Assembly (NCBI GenBank): GCA_964352715.1
Contig: CAYGSU010000019.1
Location: 1-56,469 of the forward strand
DNA from: JAVKBW01 sp964352715
GTDB lineage: Bacteria; Pseudomonadota; Alphaproteobacteria; UBA8366; Aestuariispiraceae
Direction: 5' to 3'
Length of the DNA stretch: 56,469 nt
Shown here: piece by piece, positions 24,492-33,888 of the stretch
Numbering within the stretch: position 1 is the stretch's first letter
How the letters are laid out: each line of letters begins with the position of its first letter
Position numbers and translations under genes: made by a program
Notes under the pieces: generated by a model
The model's database searches: none
What the model was told of the DNA's origin: nothing
Seen by the model: the letters and a program-made list of their open reading frames with translations, nothing else

Positions 24492-26090
24492 ATGGAATCG
24501 GTCACGATCACACGCACAGACATGCTGAATGTCGCCGATGCGGTAGCGCGGGAAAAAAACATCGACCGCGAAATAGTGCTGGAAGCAATGGAACAGGCGA
24601 TCCAGAAGGCCGGCCGTTCGAAATACGGTCACGAGCATGATATCCGCGCCGCCATTGACCGGAAATCCGGCGAAATCGTGTTGGCGCGCTATCTTGAAGT
24701 TGTCGATGAAGTTGAAAACGAGATAACCCAGCTTACCGTCGACCAGGCGCAGAAGAAGAAGCCCGGCGCTGTTGCCGGCGATTTCATCGTCGACTCGCTG
24801 CCGCCGATCGATTTTGGCCGCATCGCCGCGCAGACCGCGAAACAGGTGATTGTCCAGAAAGTGCGCGACGCCGAACGCGAACGCCAGTTCGAGGAATTCA
24901 AGGACCGGATGGGCGAAATCGTCAACGGCATCGTCAAGCGGGTCGAATTCGGCAATGTGACGATCGATCTTGGCCGCGCCGAAGCGGTGATGCGCCGCGA
25001 CGAATGCATTCCGCGCGAACATTTCAAGCGCGGCGACCGGGTGCGGGCCTATATCTATGACGTTCGCCGCGAATTGCGCGGACCGCAGATATTCCTGTCC
25101 CGCACGCATCCGAACTTCATGGCGAAACTGTTCGGCCAGGAAGTGCCGGAAATCTACGACGGCATCATCGAAATCAAGCGGGTCGCCCGCGATCCGGGCA
25201 GCCGCGCCAAGATCGGCGTTCTGTCGCATGACAATTCAATCGACCCGGTCGGCGCCTGCGTCGGCATGCGGGGCAGCCGGGTACAGGCTGTCGTCGCCGA
25301 ACTGCAGGGCGAAAAAATCGACATCATTCCGTGGAACCCGGACGACGCGACCTTTGTCGTGAACGCGCTGGCCCCGGCGGAAGTCTCGAAGGTTGTGATG
25401 GATGAAGAATCCAACAAGATCGAAGTCGTGGTGCCGGACGATCAGTTGAGCCTTGCCATCGGCCGGCGCGGTCAGAACGTGCGGCTCGCTTCGATGCTGA
25501 CCGAGTTCGACATCGACATCATGACCGAAGAACAGGAATCGGAAAAACGGCAGGCCGAATTCAACGAACGCAGCGAAGAATTCATGAAATCGCTGGACGT
25601 CGATGAAGTCATTGCCCGGCTTCTGGTTACCGAAGGCTTCACCGACATGGATGAAGTGGCCTATGTGCCGGTCGAGGAACTGGCCGAAATCGAAGGCTTC
25701 GACGAAGAAGTTGCGGAAGAACTGCGGGCTCGCGCCCGGACCTTCCTGGCGGCGGAAGAAGAACGCGTCGCCACGCAGATCAAGGAGCTTGGAATTACGG
25801 ACGAACTGCGCGCAATCAGCGCGCTGAATTCCGCCATGCTGGTCAAGCTGGGCGAAGACGGCATCAAATCGCGCGAGGATTTCGCCGGTCTTGCCGCCGA
25901 CGAACTGACCAGCCGCGAGGATGGCATTCTTCGTGACTTCGACATGACGGAAGAACAGGCGAACGAACTGATCATGGCCGCCCGCGTTGCGGAAGGCTGG
26001 ATCACGCAGGAAGAACTGGACCAGATGGCGGCGGATGCAGCAGCGGCTGCGGAAGCGGATGCGTCTGCCGATCTTTCGGCGTCGGCCTGA
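24492..26090 (+). CDS. nusA: Transcription termination/antitermination factor NusA
   Basis: NusA binds RNA polymerase and nascent RNA, controlling pausing, termination and antitermination. The protein has 532 residues. The N-terminal polymerase-binding domain covers about 1-130. An S1 domain follows (GEIVNGIVKRVEFGNVTIDL, about 137-156). Two KH domains come next (SIDPVGACVGMRGSRVQAV and LAIGRRGQNVRLAS). Acidic helix-hairpin-helix repeats fill about 350-515. The last 15 residues are Ala/Asp-rich. In E. coli NusA feeds back on its own operon, which is relevant to the terminator found before rimP. Confidence 0.98.
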   Translation: MESVTITRTDMLNVADAVAREKNIDREIVLEAMEQAIQKAGRSKYGHEHDIRAAIDRKSGEIVLARYLEVVDEVENEITQLTVDQAQKKKPGAVAGDFIVDSLPPIDFGRIAAQTAKQVIVQKVRDAERERQFEEFKDRMGEIVNGIVKRVEFGNVTIDLGRAEAVMRRDECIPREHFKRGDRVRAYIYDVRRELRGPQIFLSRTHPNFMAKLFGQEVPEIYDGIIEIKRVARDPGSRAKIGVLSHDNSIDPVGACVGMRGSRVQAVVAELQGEKIDIIPWNPDDATFVVNALAPAEVSKVVMDEESNKIEVVVPDDQLSLAIGRRGQNVRLASMLTEFDIDIMTEEQESEKRQAEFNERSEEFMKSLDVDEVIARLLVTEGFTDMDEVAYVPVEELAEIEGFDEEVAEELRARARTFLAAEEERVATQIKELGITDELRAISALNSAMLVKLGEDGIKSREDFAGLAADELTSREDGILRDFDMTEEQANELIMAARVAEGWITQEELDQMAADAAAAAEADASADLSASA

Positions 26091-26151
26091 TGCAACTCGG
26101 GCAGAACAGACGGCGGATTAGCGGGCGAACGAACGAAAGGGATACGCTTTC

Positions 26152-26931
26152 TTGTTGGGTGGCGGTAACGAAACACTTCCGATGGACGGCCATGACGGCG
26201 CCGGGTTCGAACTGGACCCGGGCCCTGGCCGGCTGACCGCCCGCAGCCGGGCGGCGGATGCCGCCCTGTATCCTGACGGCAACCCTGTCCGTCGCTGCAT
26301 CGCTTCCGGCGAACGCCTGCCCCAGGACCGGATGATCCGGTTCGTTCTCGACCCCGAAGGACAGGTAACGCCGGATCTGCGCGCCAAACTGCCCGGACGG
26401 GGCATGTGGGTCAGCGCCGACAGAAAATCGGTCGATCTGGCCCTGAAGAAATCACTTTTCGCCAAGGCGATGCGCATGCGGGCCACCGCAGCGCCTGATC
26501 TTTCAGACCGGCTGGAAACCCTGCTTGCCGGCCGGTGCATTGATATCCTGTCGCTGGCGCGCCGCGCCGGCCAGGCCATTGCCGGTTTTGAAAAGGTGCG
26601 CAGCGCACTGGCGGAGGCCGATACCGCCGTGTTCGTGACGGCAGGCGACGGCGCCGAGGACGGGCGCAAGAAACTTCTGAACCGGGTCGGATCAATGCCA
26701 GTGGTTGACGTTTTGGCCCGAACGGAGTTGGCTCACGCCTTCGGCAGAGCCGACTGCGTCCATGCGGTGCTGAAACGCGGCGGCCTGGCGGTACAGTTCC
26801 TAACGGAAACCGGCAGGCTATCGGGATTTCGGTCTGAATCAGCAACCGTCATTGCCACTTCGGCGACGACGGACGAAAACACATCCTTACAGGACGACAG
26901 TGGGGCCGGTCTTGCCGGTGTGAAAGGGTAG
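26152..26931 (+). CDS. ylxR: YlxR-L7Ae fusion RNA-binding protein
   Basis: The protein has 259 residues. A YlxR (DUF448) domain at about 44-115 holds RRCIASGERLPQDRMIRFV and LPGRGMWVSAD. An L7Ae/YlxQ-like domain at about 125-215 holds DILSLARRAGQAIAGFEKV. The combination is common in alphaproteobacteria and always sits between nusA and infB. The molecular role is unclear, though both halves are RNA-binding folds. The start is uncertain: TTG 26152 has AAAGGGA upstream, but ATG 26182 would also keep both domains. The C-terminal 40 residues are Ser/Thr-rich and probably disordered. Confidence 0.88.
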   Translation: MLGGGNETLPMDGHDGAGFELDPGPGRLTARSRAADAALYPDGNPVRRCIASGERLPQDRMIRFVLDPEGQVTPDLRAKLPGRGMWVSADRKSVDLALKKSLFAKAMRMRATAAPDLSDRLETLLAGRCIDILSLARRAGQAIAGFEKVRSALAEADTAVFVTAGDGAEDGRKKLLNRVGSMPVVDVLARTELAHAFGRADCVHAVLKRGGLAVQFLTETGRLSGFRSESATVIATSATTDENTSLQDDSGAGLAGVKG

Positions 26932-26934
26932 AGA

Positions 26935-29493
26935 ATGAGTGATACGAAGGAATCGGGCGGCAAACTGACTCTCGGAAAACCGGGACGGTTGGAGCTCAAG
27001 AAAACAGTGGATTCCGGGCAAGTCCGGCAAAGCTTCAGCCACGGCCGTACAAAGACGGTGAAAGTGGAAAAGAAGCGCAAGCGGACGTTCGAGCGCAACG
27101 AATCTGGCCGCATGGAACGCGTCGTGATCGACCCCAATGCGCCGCCCGTCGACGCCGCGCCGGAAGAAGAAGCAACGGTTGAAAAGGCCCCTGTGCAGAC
27201 GACGCCGGCTGCCCCGCCCATCAACAACGCCATGGGCCGTCTGTCGCCGGAAGAACGCGAACGCCGGCTGAAGGCGCTGGAAGGCGCAGCTTTGGTCGAA
27301 GAAGAACGCCGCATTGCGATGGAAGAGTCCGAACGCCGGGCCGACGAAGCGCGCCGACGCCGGGAAGAGGAAAAGCAGCGCCTGGAAGAAGAAGAAGAGG
27401 CCCGTCGGGAAGAAGAAGCCCGCAAGGCCGCCGAAGAAGCGGAAAAGATTTCCGCTGCGGAAGCCGCTGCTGCGAAGGCGGAAGCCGGGCCATCAAAACC
27501 GTCGGAACCCAAAAAAGCGCTGGCGCCAAAGGAAGAAGAACGCCGCAAGGAAGAAAAGCGGGCAACCATGCGCCTGAAGGGCGAGCCGCGCCGCCGCCAG
27601 GGCAAGCTGACGATTTCTCAGGCCCTTGATGGCGACGACGAAGTGCAGCGCGGGCGTTCGCTGGCGGCGCTGCGACGCGCGCGCGAGCGGGAAAAGGAAC
27701 GCAACAAGGAACAGCTCAGCCGGTCGGAAAAGGTTGTGCGCGACGTTATCGTGCCGGAAGCGATCACGGTCGGCGATCTCGCCAACCGGATGGCTGAACG
27801 GTCGGGCGATGTCATAAAGGCGATGATGAACATGGGCGTCATGGCGACGGTCAACCAGACGGTTGATGCCGACACCGCAGAACTGATCGCTACGGAATTC
27901 GGCCACCGCATCAAGCGGGTGTCGGAATCCGATGTCGAGGATGCGCTGCTGGTGCAGATCGACAACGACGACAAGAACCAGGTGACGCGCCCACCGGTCG
28001 TGACGGTCATGGGCCATGTCGACCACGGCAAGACCTCGCTGCTCGATGCCCTGCGCTCGACCGACGTTGCAGCCGGCGAAGCCGGCGGCATCACCCAGCA
28101 TATCGGCGCTTACCAGGTGAGGCTTTCGGGCGGTGACCAGATCACGTTTCTGGATACGCCGGGCCACGAGGCTTTCACCGCGATGCGTCAGCGCGGCGCG
28201 AACGTCACCGACGTTGTGGTGCTGGTCGTTGCGGCGGATGACGGCATCCAGCCGCAGACGATCGAGGCGATCAACCATGCCAAGGCGGCGAATGTTCCGA
28301 TCATCGTTGCGGTCAACAAATGCGACAAGGAAGGCGTCGACCCGAGCCGGGTGAAAAACCAGTTGCTTGAGCATGAAATCATCACCGAAGAATTCGGCGG
28401 TGACGTTCAGGCAATCGAGGTTTCGGCGCTGAAGAAGACCAATCTGGACGCGCTGGAAGAAGCCATTCTGCTGCAGGCCGAAATGCTGGAGCTTACCGCC
28501 AACCCGGATCGGGCGGCGGCCGGCGTCATTGTCGAAGCCAAGCTGGAAAAGGGCCGGGGCTCTGTCGCAACGGTGCTGATCAAGACCGGCACCCTGCGGG
28601 TCGGCGACGTTTTCGTTGCCGGGGCCGAATCCGGCCGTGTTCGCGCATTACTGAACGATCGCGGCCAGCAGATTGACGAAGCCGGACCGTCGATGCCGGT
28701 GGAAGTGCTGGGCCTGACCGGTACGCCGCAGGCCGGCGATGAATTCGCGGTACTGAAGGACGAGGCCAAGGCCCGTGAAATCGCCGAATACCGCCAGCGC
28801 AAGCATCGCGACTCCAACTCCTCCATCGCATCGCGCGGTACGCTTGAGCAGATGTTCGACCAGATCAAGGCCGGCGAGGCGCAGGAATTTCCCGTCGTCA
28901 TCAAGACCGACGTTCAGGGATCGCTGGAAGCCATCAACTCGGCGTTGGAGAAAATGGGCACGGAAGAGGTCAAGGTTCGCGTCCTGCACGGCGCGGTCGG
29001 CGGCATCACCGAATCCGACGTCACCCTGGCGGCATCGTCGAACGGGGTCATCATCGGCTTCAACGTGCGCGCCAACCCGCAGGCCCGCGAACATGCCCGT
29101 CGCGACGGCGTGGATATCCGGTACTATTCGGTGATCTACGATGTCATCGACGACGCCAAGCAGGTGATGAGCGGCATGCTGGCGCCGGAACAGCGCGAAA
29201 ACTTCCTGGGCTACGCCCAGATCCGCGAAGTCTTCGCGATTACCAAGGTCGGCAAGGTCGCCGGTTGCATGATCACCGACGGCGTGGTCCGGCGTGGCGC
29301 GAAAGTACGCCTGCTGCGTGACGACGTGGTGATCCATGAAGGCGACCTGAAACAGCTTAAGCGCTTCAAGGACGATGTCCGCGAGGTTCAGAACGGCTAC
29401 GAATGCGGTATGGCCTTCGCCAACTACGACGATATCAAGGAAGGCGATGTCATCGAATGTTTCGAGGTTCAGGAAATCGCCCGAGAATTGTAG
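26935..29493 (+). CDS. infB: Translation initiation factor IF-2
   Basis: IF-2 is the GTPase that places initiator tRNA on the 30S subunit and promotes subunit joining. The protein has 852 residues. An N-terminal IF2-associated segment is followed by a highly charged Glu/Arg/Lys coiled region (about 95-225). The G domain begins near residue 350, with G1 GHVDHGKTSLLD, G3 DTPGHEAF and G4 NKCDKEG. C-terminal beta-barrel domains recognise fMet-tRNA. The gene starts four bases after the ylxR stop. The charged N-terminal region is variable between species. Confidence 0.98.
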   Translation: MSDTKESGGKLTLGKPGRLELKKTVDSGQVRQSFSHGRTKTVKVEKKRKRTFERNESGRMERVVIDPNAPPVDAAPEEEATVEKAPVQTTPAAPPINNAMGRLSPEERERRLKALEGAALVEEERRIAMEESERRADEARRRREEEKQRLEEEEEARREEEARKAAEEAEKISAAEAAAAKAEAGPSKPSEPKKALAPKEEERRKEEKRATMRLKGEPRRRQGKLTISQALDGDDEVQRGRSLAALRRAREREKERNKEQLSRSEKVVRDVIVPEAITVGDLANRMAERSGDVIKAMMNMGVMATVNQTVDADTAELIATEFGHRIKRVSESDVEDALLVQIDNDDKNQVTRPPVVTVMGHVDHGKTSLLDALRSTDVAAGEAGGITQHIGAYQVRLSGGDQITFLDTPGHEAFTAMRQRGANVTDVVVLVVAADDGIQPQTIEAINHAKAANVPIIVAVNKCDKEGVDPSRVKNQLLEHEIITEEFGGDVQAIEVSALKKTNLDALEEAILLQAEMLELTANPDRAAAGVIVEAKLEKGRGSVATVLIKTGTLRVGDVFVAGAESGRVRALLNDRGQQIDEAGPSMPVEVLGLTGTPQAGDEFAVLKDEAKAREIAEYRQRKHRDSNSSIASRGTLEQMFDQIKAGEAQEFPVVIKTDVQGSLEAINSALEKMGTEEVKVRVLHGAVGGITESDVTLAASSNGVIIGFNVRANPQAREHARRDGVDIRYYSVIYDVIDDAKQVMSGMLAPEQRENFLGYAQIREVFAITKVGKVAGCMITDGVVRRGAKVRLLRDDVVIHEGDLKQLKRFKDDVREVQNGYECGMAFANYDDIKEGDVIECFEVQEIAREL

Positions 29494-29574
29494 GCCCTGA
29501 CAAACAAGCCGGCGCCGGCCCTTTCGCCTGACAGGCGGGCGGGGCCGGGGCTGCCAGAGCGATAAGAACAGACC

Positions 29575-29973
29575 ATGTCTCATGCGAAAGCGCCGAGTCA
29601 GCGCCAGCTTCGTGTTGGCGAGGAACTGCGCCACCTTCTATCCGATACACTGCGGCAGGGCGGCCTGCGCGACCCCGTGCTGTCGACCACGTCGATCACC
29701 GTGACCGAGGTGCGGACCAGCCCGGACCTGAAAAACGCGACCGCCTTCGTGATGCCGCTGGGCGGCAAGGCCAGCCCGGAAGTGCTGGCCGCGCTGAAAC
29801 GCGCCGCGCCGTATCTGCGCCGGGAAATCGGCAAGAAATTGCAGCTTCGCTACATCCCGAATCTCAGCTTCCAGGCGGATTATTCCTTCGACGAGGCCGA
29901 GCGGATCGGCCGCGCCCTGCAAGACCCGTCGGTGGCGCGTGACCTGACGCACGACGACGACGAAGCCGACTGA
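29575..29973 (+). CDS. rbfA: 30S ribosome-binding factor RbfA
   Basis: RbfA is a cold-shock-associated assembly factor for the 16S 5' end. The 132 residues contain the single KH-like fold: QRQLRVGEELRHLLSDTL at the N-terminus, VTEVRTSPDLKNATAFVMPL, then YLRREIGKKLQLRYIPNLSF. The acidic tail DDDEAD is usual for the family. It lies 81 bases after infB and six bases before truB, in the conserved order. Confidence 0.95.
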   Translation: MSHAKAPSQRQLRVGEELRHLLSDTLRQGGLRDPVLSTTSITVTEVRTSPDLKNATAFVMPLGGKASPEVLAALKRAAPYLRREIGKKLQLRYIPNLSFQADYSFDEAERIGRALQDPSVARDLTHDDDEAD

Positions 29974-29979
29974 CGGCCG

Positions 29980-30942
29980 ATGGCGCGACGCAAGAAGGGA
30001 AACCCGGTTTCAGGCTGGGCCATCGTCGACAAACCGGAGGGAATCGGATCGACCCAGGTCGTCGGCAAGGTGAGGCGCTACTTCAACGCCCAGAAGGCCG
30101 GCCATGCCGGCACGCTGGACCCGCTGGCCACCGGCATTCTGCCGATCGCGCTGGGCGAGGCCACGAAAACCCTTCCCTTCATCATCGACAGCGGTAAGGT
30201 CTACCGGTTCACGGTGCGCTGGGGCGTCGAAACCGATACGCTTGACCGCGAAGGCGACGTTATCGCCACCAACGATGCCCGCCCGACGCAAACGGCCATA
30301 GAAGCGGTTCTGGGTGACTTTACCGGCGAGATCGCGCAGACGCCGCCGGCCTATTCGGCGATCAAGATCGACGGCGAACGCGCCTATGATCTGGCGCGGC
30401 GCGGCGAAGCCCCGGAAATGAAATCCCGGCTGGTGCAGATCGACACGCTGACACTGGTCGATTGCCCTGACGGCGACACCGCGATCTTCGAGACCGCTTG
30501 TGGCAAAGGCACCTATATCCGGTCGCTGGCGCGCGATCTGGCGAAGGCCCTGGGCACGGTTGGCCATGTGATCGCGCTGCGCCGACTGCGGGTCGGCCCG
30601 TTCGGCGAGGCGCAGGCGCAGCCGCTGGATGCGTACCTGGCCGACACGCAGGAGAAACAACTTGAACCATCGGCTGTCATCGGCCATAACCCGCCGCGCG
30701 AGGGCATGTTGTATCCCTTGCAGACGGCGCTGGACGGCATCCCGGCGATAAACGTCACCGAAGCGGAAACCCAACGCCTGAGACAGGGCCAGCCGGTTTC
30801 ACTTCTCAGAAAGGTCGATTTCGATCGCGTGCGAACGATTGAGCCTGGCACGGTGTTGCTTGCGGTTCAGAAAGACCAGGCAATCGCGCTGGTACAGTTC
30901 GAAAAGGCGCTGTTGAAACCGGTCAGAGTCTTCAACCCATGA
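29980..30942 (+). CDS. truB: tRNA pseudouridine-55 synthase TruB
   Basis: TruB isomerises U55 in the T-loop of tRNAs and also acts as a tRNA folding chaperone. The 320 residues start with GWAIVDKPEGIGSTQ. The catalytic aspartate is in GHAGTLDPLATGILP (about 44-58), and ETACGKGTYIRSLARDL is the second family signature. A PUA-like C-terminal region ends the protein. It starts six bases after rbfA and lies 21 bases before rpsO. Confidence 0.97.
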   Translation: MARRKKGNPVSGWAIVDKPEGIGSTQVVGKVRRYFNAQKAGHAGTLDPLATGILPIALGEATKTLPFIIDSGKVYRFTVRWGVETDTLDREGDVIATNDARPTQTAIEAVLGDFTGEIAQTPPAYSAIKIDGERAYDLARRGEAPEMKSRLVQIDTLTLVDCPDGDTAIFETACGKGTYIRSLARDLAKALGTVGHVIALRRLRVGPFGEAQAQPLDAYLADTQEKQLEPSAVIGHNPPREGMLYPLQTALDGIPAINVTEAETQRLRQGQPVSLLRKVDFDRVRTIEPGTVLLAVQKDQAIALVQFEKALLKPVRVFNP

Positions 30943-30963
30943 TGTCGCGGAAGGATTGAAACC

Positions 30964-31233
30964 ATGTCCATTACGGACGAAAGAACGGCTGAACTGGTCA
31001 AGGAATTTGGCGGTTCGGAAAAGAATACCGGCTCTGCCGACGTGCAGGTCGCGATTTTGACGGAACGGATCAGCAATCTGACCGAACACCTGAAAGATCA
31101 CAAAAAGGATTTCCACTCCCGCCGGGGCCTGCTGGTCATGGTCGGGAAGCGACGCAGCCTTCTGGACTATATCAAGCGCAACGATGACGCGCGGTACAGA
31201 ACGCTGATCGAAAAGCTCGGAATTCGGCGCTAA
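30964..31233 (+). CDS. rpsO: 30S ribosomal protein S15
   Basis: S15 binds the central domain of 16S rRNA early in assembly. The 89 residues are the standard length. Signatures include ERISNLTEHLKDHKKDFHSR and RRSLLDYIKRND. The gene is followed by a strong terminator and then pnp. In E. coli S15 represses its own translation and rpsO-pnp readthrough is partial; the same arrangement here suggests similar control. AAGGATTG precedes the ATG. Confidence 0.99.
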   Translation: MSITDERTAELVKEFGGSEKNTGSADVQVAILTERISNLTEHLKDHKKDFHSRRGLLVMVGKRRSLLDYIKRNDDARYRTLIEKLGIRR

Positions 31234-31246
31234 CAGCGCTGACAGG

Positions 31247-31282
31247 ACAGGGTGGCCCCATACAAGCGCCACCCTGTTTTTT
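31247..31282 (+). terminator. Intrinsic terminator between rpsO and pnp
   Basis: Ten-pair perfect stem ACAGGGTGGC (31247-31256) with GCCACCCTGT (31268-31277), an 11-base loop and a run of six T (31277-31282). As in E. coli, pnp expression probably needs readthrough or its own promoter in the following 230 bases. Confidence 0.9.
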
Positions 31283-31513
31283 ATCCCCCTTATGGCCAAA
31301 TTGCTCTACACAGGGGGCGTTCGGACGGACCGGTCCGGTTTTCAAGGTCTCCAATCGTCATTTTCATTGATTGGTACGGTAGGGCGCTGAAGACATTAGC
31401 CCTGTCGGTTGGAGCACGAAAACAAAACGGTTCATGACGGAAGACCGGGGATTGGCGGGGCATAGGGCCCGGCGACCGGTCGATGCAGGTAAGAGAAAGA
31501 AAGAGATACCTTT

Positions 31514-33688
31514 ATGTTCACAATCACCAAAAAATCGATTGAGTGGGGCGGCAGAACGCTGACGCTCGAAACCGGCCGCATCGCGCGGCAGGCCGATGGC
31601 GCGGTTCTCGCCACTTATGGCGGCACCGTTGTTCTGTGCACCGCCGTTTTTGCACGGACCCAGAAGCCGGGGCAGGATTTTTTCCCGCTGACCGTCAACT
31701 ATCAGGAAAAGACATTCGCCGCCGGCAAGATTCCGGGTGGCTTCTTCAAGCGCGAAGGGCGTCCTTCGGAAAAGGAAACGCTGACATCGCGCCTGATCGA
31801 CCGGCCGATCCGTCCGCTTTTCGCCGACGGCTTCAAGAACGAAACGCAGATCGTCTGCACCGTGCTGTCGCATGACATGGAAAACGACCCCGATATCGTG
31901 GCGATGGTCGGCGCCAGCGCGGCGCTGACGATTTCCGGCGCCCCGTTCATGGGCCCGATCGGCGGCGCGCGCGTCGGCATGGTCGACGGCGAGCTGGTCG
32001 TCAACCCGACGCTGGACCAGGTCAAGGAAAGCGCATTGGATCTGACGGTCGCCGGCACCCAGGAAGGCGTGCTGATGGTTGAATCGGAAGCCCAGCAGCT
32101 TGACGAGAAAACCATGCTGGACGCCGTCATGGTGGGCCACAAGGCAATCCAGGAAGTCATCGGCCTGATCATCCAGGTTGCGGAAGAAGCGGCGAAAGAG
32201 CCGTTCCAGATGCCGGAAGCCGACCCGCAGGCCGACGTCGTTGCAAAGCGGCTGGCCGAAGTGGCCGAACCCGGACTGCGCGAAGCCTATGCCATCACCA
32301 AGAAAACCGATCGCCAGGCGGCAATCGCCGAGGTGAAGCAGGCGGCGATGGAAAAGCTTGCGGAAGAAGATCTTGATCTGGACCTCGCCAAAGGCGCGTT
32401 CAAGGCGCTGGAAAGCAAGGTCGTCCGCGGCAATATCCTGAAAACCGGCGTCCGCATCGACGGTCGGTCGACCACCGATATCCGCCAGATCATCGGCGAA
32501 GTCGGGGTTCTGGAACGCGCCCACGGTTCGGCGCTGTTCACCCGTGGCGAAACCCAGGCGCTGGTCGTCACCACGCTGGGCACCGGCCAGGACGAGCAGA
32601 TTATTGACGCCCTGGAAGGCAGTTATCGCGAAAACTTCATGCTGCACTATAACTTCCCGCCGTATTCGGTTGGCGAAGCAGGCCGCATGGGAACGCCGGG
32701 CCGCCGCGAAATCGGCCACGGCAAGCTGGCATGGCGCGCCATCCGGCCGCTGCTGCCGACATCGGAAGACTTCCCGTACACGATCCGTATCGTCTCCGAA
32801 ATCACCGAATCCAACGGCTCGTCCTCGATGGCGACGGTTTGCGGTTCGTCGATGGCGCTGATGGATGCCGGCGTGCCGATGAAGGAAGCCTGCGCCGGTA
32901 TCGCCATGGGCCTGATCAAGGATGATGACGGCATTGCCGTTCTGTCCGACATTCTGGGTGACGAAGACCACCTCGGCGACATGGATTTCAAGGTTGCGGG
33001 CACCGAAAACGGCATCACCTCGCTGCAGATGGACATCAAGATCACCTCGATCACCGAAGACATCATGCGGACGGCTCTGGACCAGGCGAAAGCCGGCCGG
33101 ATCCATATTCTGGGTGAAATGGCGAAAGCCATCACATCCGGCCGTGAAGGTGTTTCGGCGAATGCCCCGCGCATTCAGACGTTCCAGATCGCCAAGGAAA
33201 AGATCCGTGACGTCATCGGTACCGGCGGCAAGGTCATTCGCGAAATCTGCGATACGACCGGCGCGAAAGTCGACATCGAGGACGACGGCACGATCAAGAT
33301 CGCCGCTGTCGACGAAGATGCCGGCAAGGCCGCCTATGACTGGATTCAGGGCATTGTCGCTGAACCGGAAGTCGGCGTGATCTACAAGGGCAAGGTCGTG
33401 AAGGTTGTCGATTTCGGCGCGTTCGTGAACTTCCTCGGCGCGAAGGACGGTCTGGTGCACATTTCCGAACTGGCCCCGGGCCGGACGGAAAAGGTCACCG
33501 ATATCTGCAACGAAGGCGACGAAGTCCTGGTCAAGTGCCTCGGCTTCGACGACCGCGGCAAGGTCCGCCTGTCGATGCGTCTGGTAAACCAGGAAACCGG
33601 CGAAGAGATCGAAGACGATCGCCCGCCGCGCGAGCCACGCGAAGACAAGGGCGGCGGTGACCGCAAGCCCCGTCGTCGTCGCGACTAA
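31514..33688 (+). CDS. pnp: Polyribonucleotide nucleotidyltransferase (PNPase)
   Basis: PNPase is a 3'-5' phosphorolytic exoribonuclease that forms a trimer and joins RNA degradosomes. The protein has 724 residues. Two RNase PH domains flank a helical linker (about 240-320); the second carries the active-site region with LMDAGVPM. A KH domain (RDVIGTGGKVIREI) and an S1 domain (GVIYKGKVVKVVDFGAFVNF) follow. The tail is short and basic/acidic. The 5' region between the rpsO terminator and the ATG is about 230 bases with several short inverted repeats. This would suit the leader-cleavage autoregulation known for other pnp genes, but that is inference. Confidence 0.98.
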   Translation: MFTITKKSIEWGGRTLTLETGRIARQADGAVLATYGGTVVLCTAVFARTQKPGQDFFPLTVNYQEKTFAAGKIPGGFFKREGRPSEKETLTSRLIDRPIRPLFADGFKNETQIVCTVLSHDMENDPDIVAMVGASAALTISGAPFMGPIGGARVGMVDGELVVNPTLDQVKESALDLTVAGTQEGVLMVESEAQQLDEKTMLDAVMVGHKAIQEVIGLIIQVAEEAAKEPFQMPEADPQADVVAKRLAEVAEPGLREAYAITKKTDRQAAIAEVKQAAMEKLAEEDLDLDLAKGAFKALESKVVRGNILKTGVRIDGRSTTDIRQIIGEVGVLERAHGSALFTRGETQALVVTTLGTGQDEQIIDALEGSYRENFMLHYNFPPYSVGEAGRMGTPGRREIGHGKLAWRAIRPLLPTSEDFPYTIRIVSEITESNGSSSMATVCGSSMALMDAGVPMKEACAGIAMGLIKDDDGIAVLSDILGDEDHLGDMDFKVAGTENGITSLQMDIKITSITEDIMRTALDQAKAGRIHILGEMAKAITSGREGVSANAPRIQTFQIAKEKIRDVIGTGGKVIREICDTTGAKVDIEDDGTIKIAAVDEDAGKAAYDWIQGIVAEPEVGVIYKGKVVKVVDFGAFVNFLGAKDGLVHISELAPGRTEKVTDICNEGDEVLVKCLGFDDRGKVRLSMRLVNQETGEEIEDDRPPREPREDKGGGDRKPRRRRD

Positions 33689-33702
33689 AACGAAAAATGT
33701 GA

Positions 33703-33836
33703 GTCCCGGACACGATCCGGGACCCATTCCGTAGTCCTCGCCGCACATTCTGCGGCATCAGGATTGGACCCCGGGTCTTGCGCCCGGGGTTCGTTTTTGT
33801 TTTAGGGGTTCCGATTCCCGCTCTTGATGCGGGATC
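33703..33836. repeat. Three consecutive GC-rich palindromes after pnp
   Basis: The hairpins are GTCCCGGA-CACGA-TCCGGGAC (33703-33723), ACCCCGGG-TCTTGCG-CCCGGGGT (33768-33790), and TCCCGC-TCTTGAT-GCGGGA (33816-33834). The last two share a CCCG-TCTTG-CGGG pattern. They resemble the short intergenic palindromes dispersed in many alphaproteobacterial genomes, but no further copies were noticed in this window. Confidence 0.45.
33768..33803 (+). terminator. Intrinsic terminator of the rimP-pnp operon
   Basis: The second of the three palindromes: an eight-pair GC stem with a seven-base loop (33768-33790), followed by TCGTTTTTGTTTT. Its place 80 bases after the pnp stop suits the end of the long operon. 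Confidence 0.75.
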
Positions 33837-33888
33837 TTTATCAGAACGAATCGCCATAGTCTGAATCCAGACAGATACTCTGATCGCC

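Noticed and set aside
31364..33748. A 794-codon open frame on the strand opposite pnp
   Set aside because: Mirror of strong GC3 codon bias in pnp; composition is His/Asp/Arg-rich nonsense without family motifs, and pnp itself is unmistakable. The same applies to long antisense frames opposite miaB (15833-17356), corC/lnt (19375-20454), metK (21768-23009) and livM (39372-40508).
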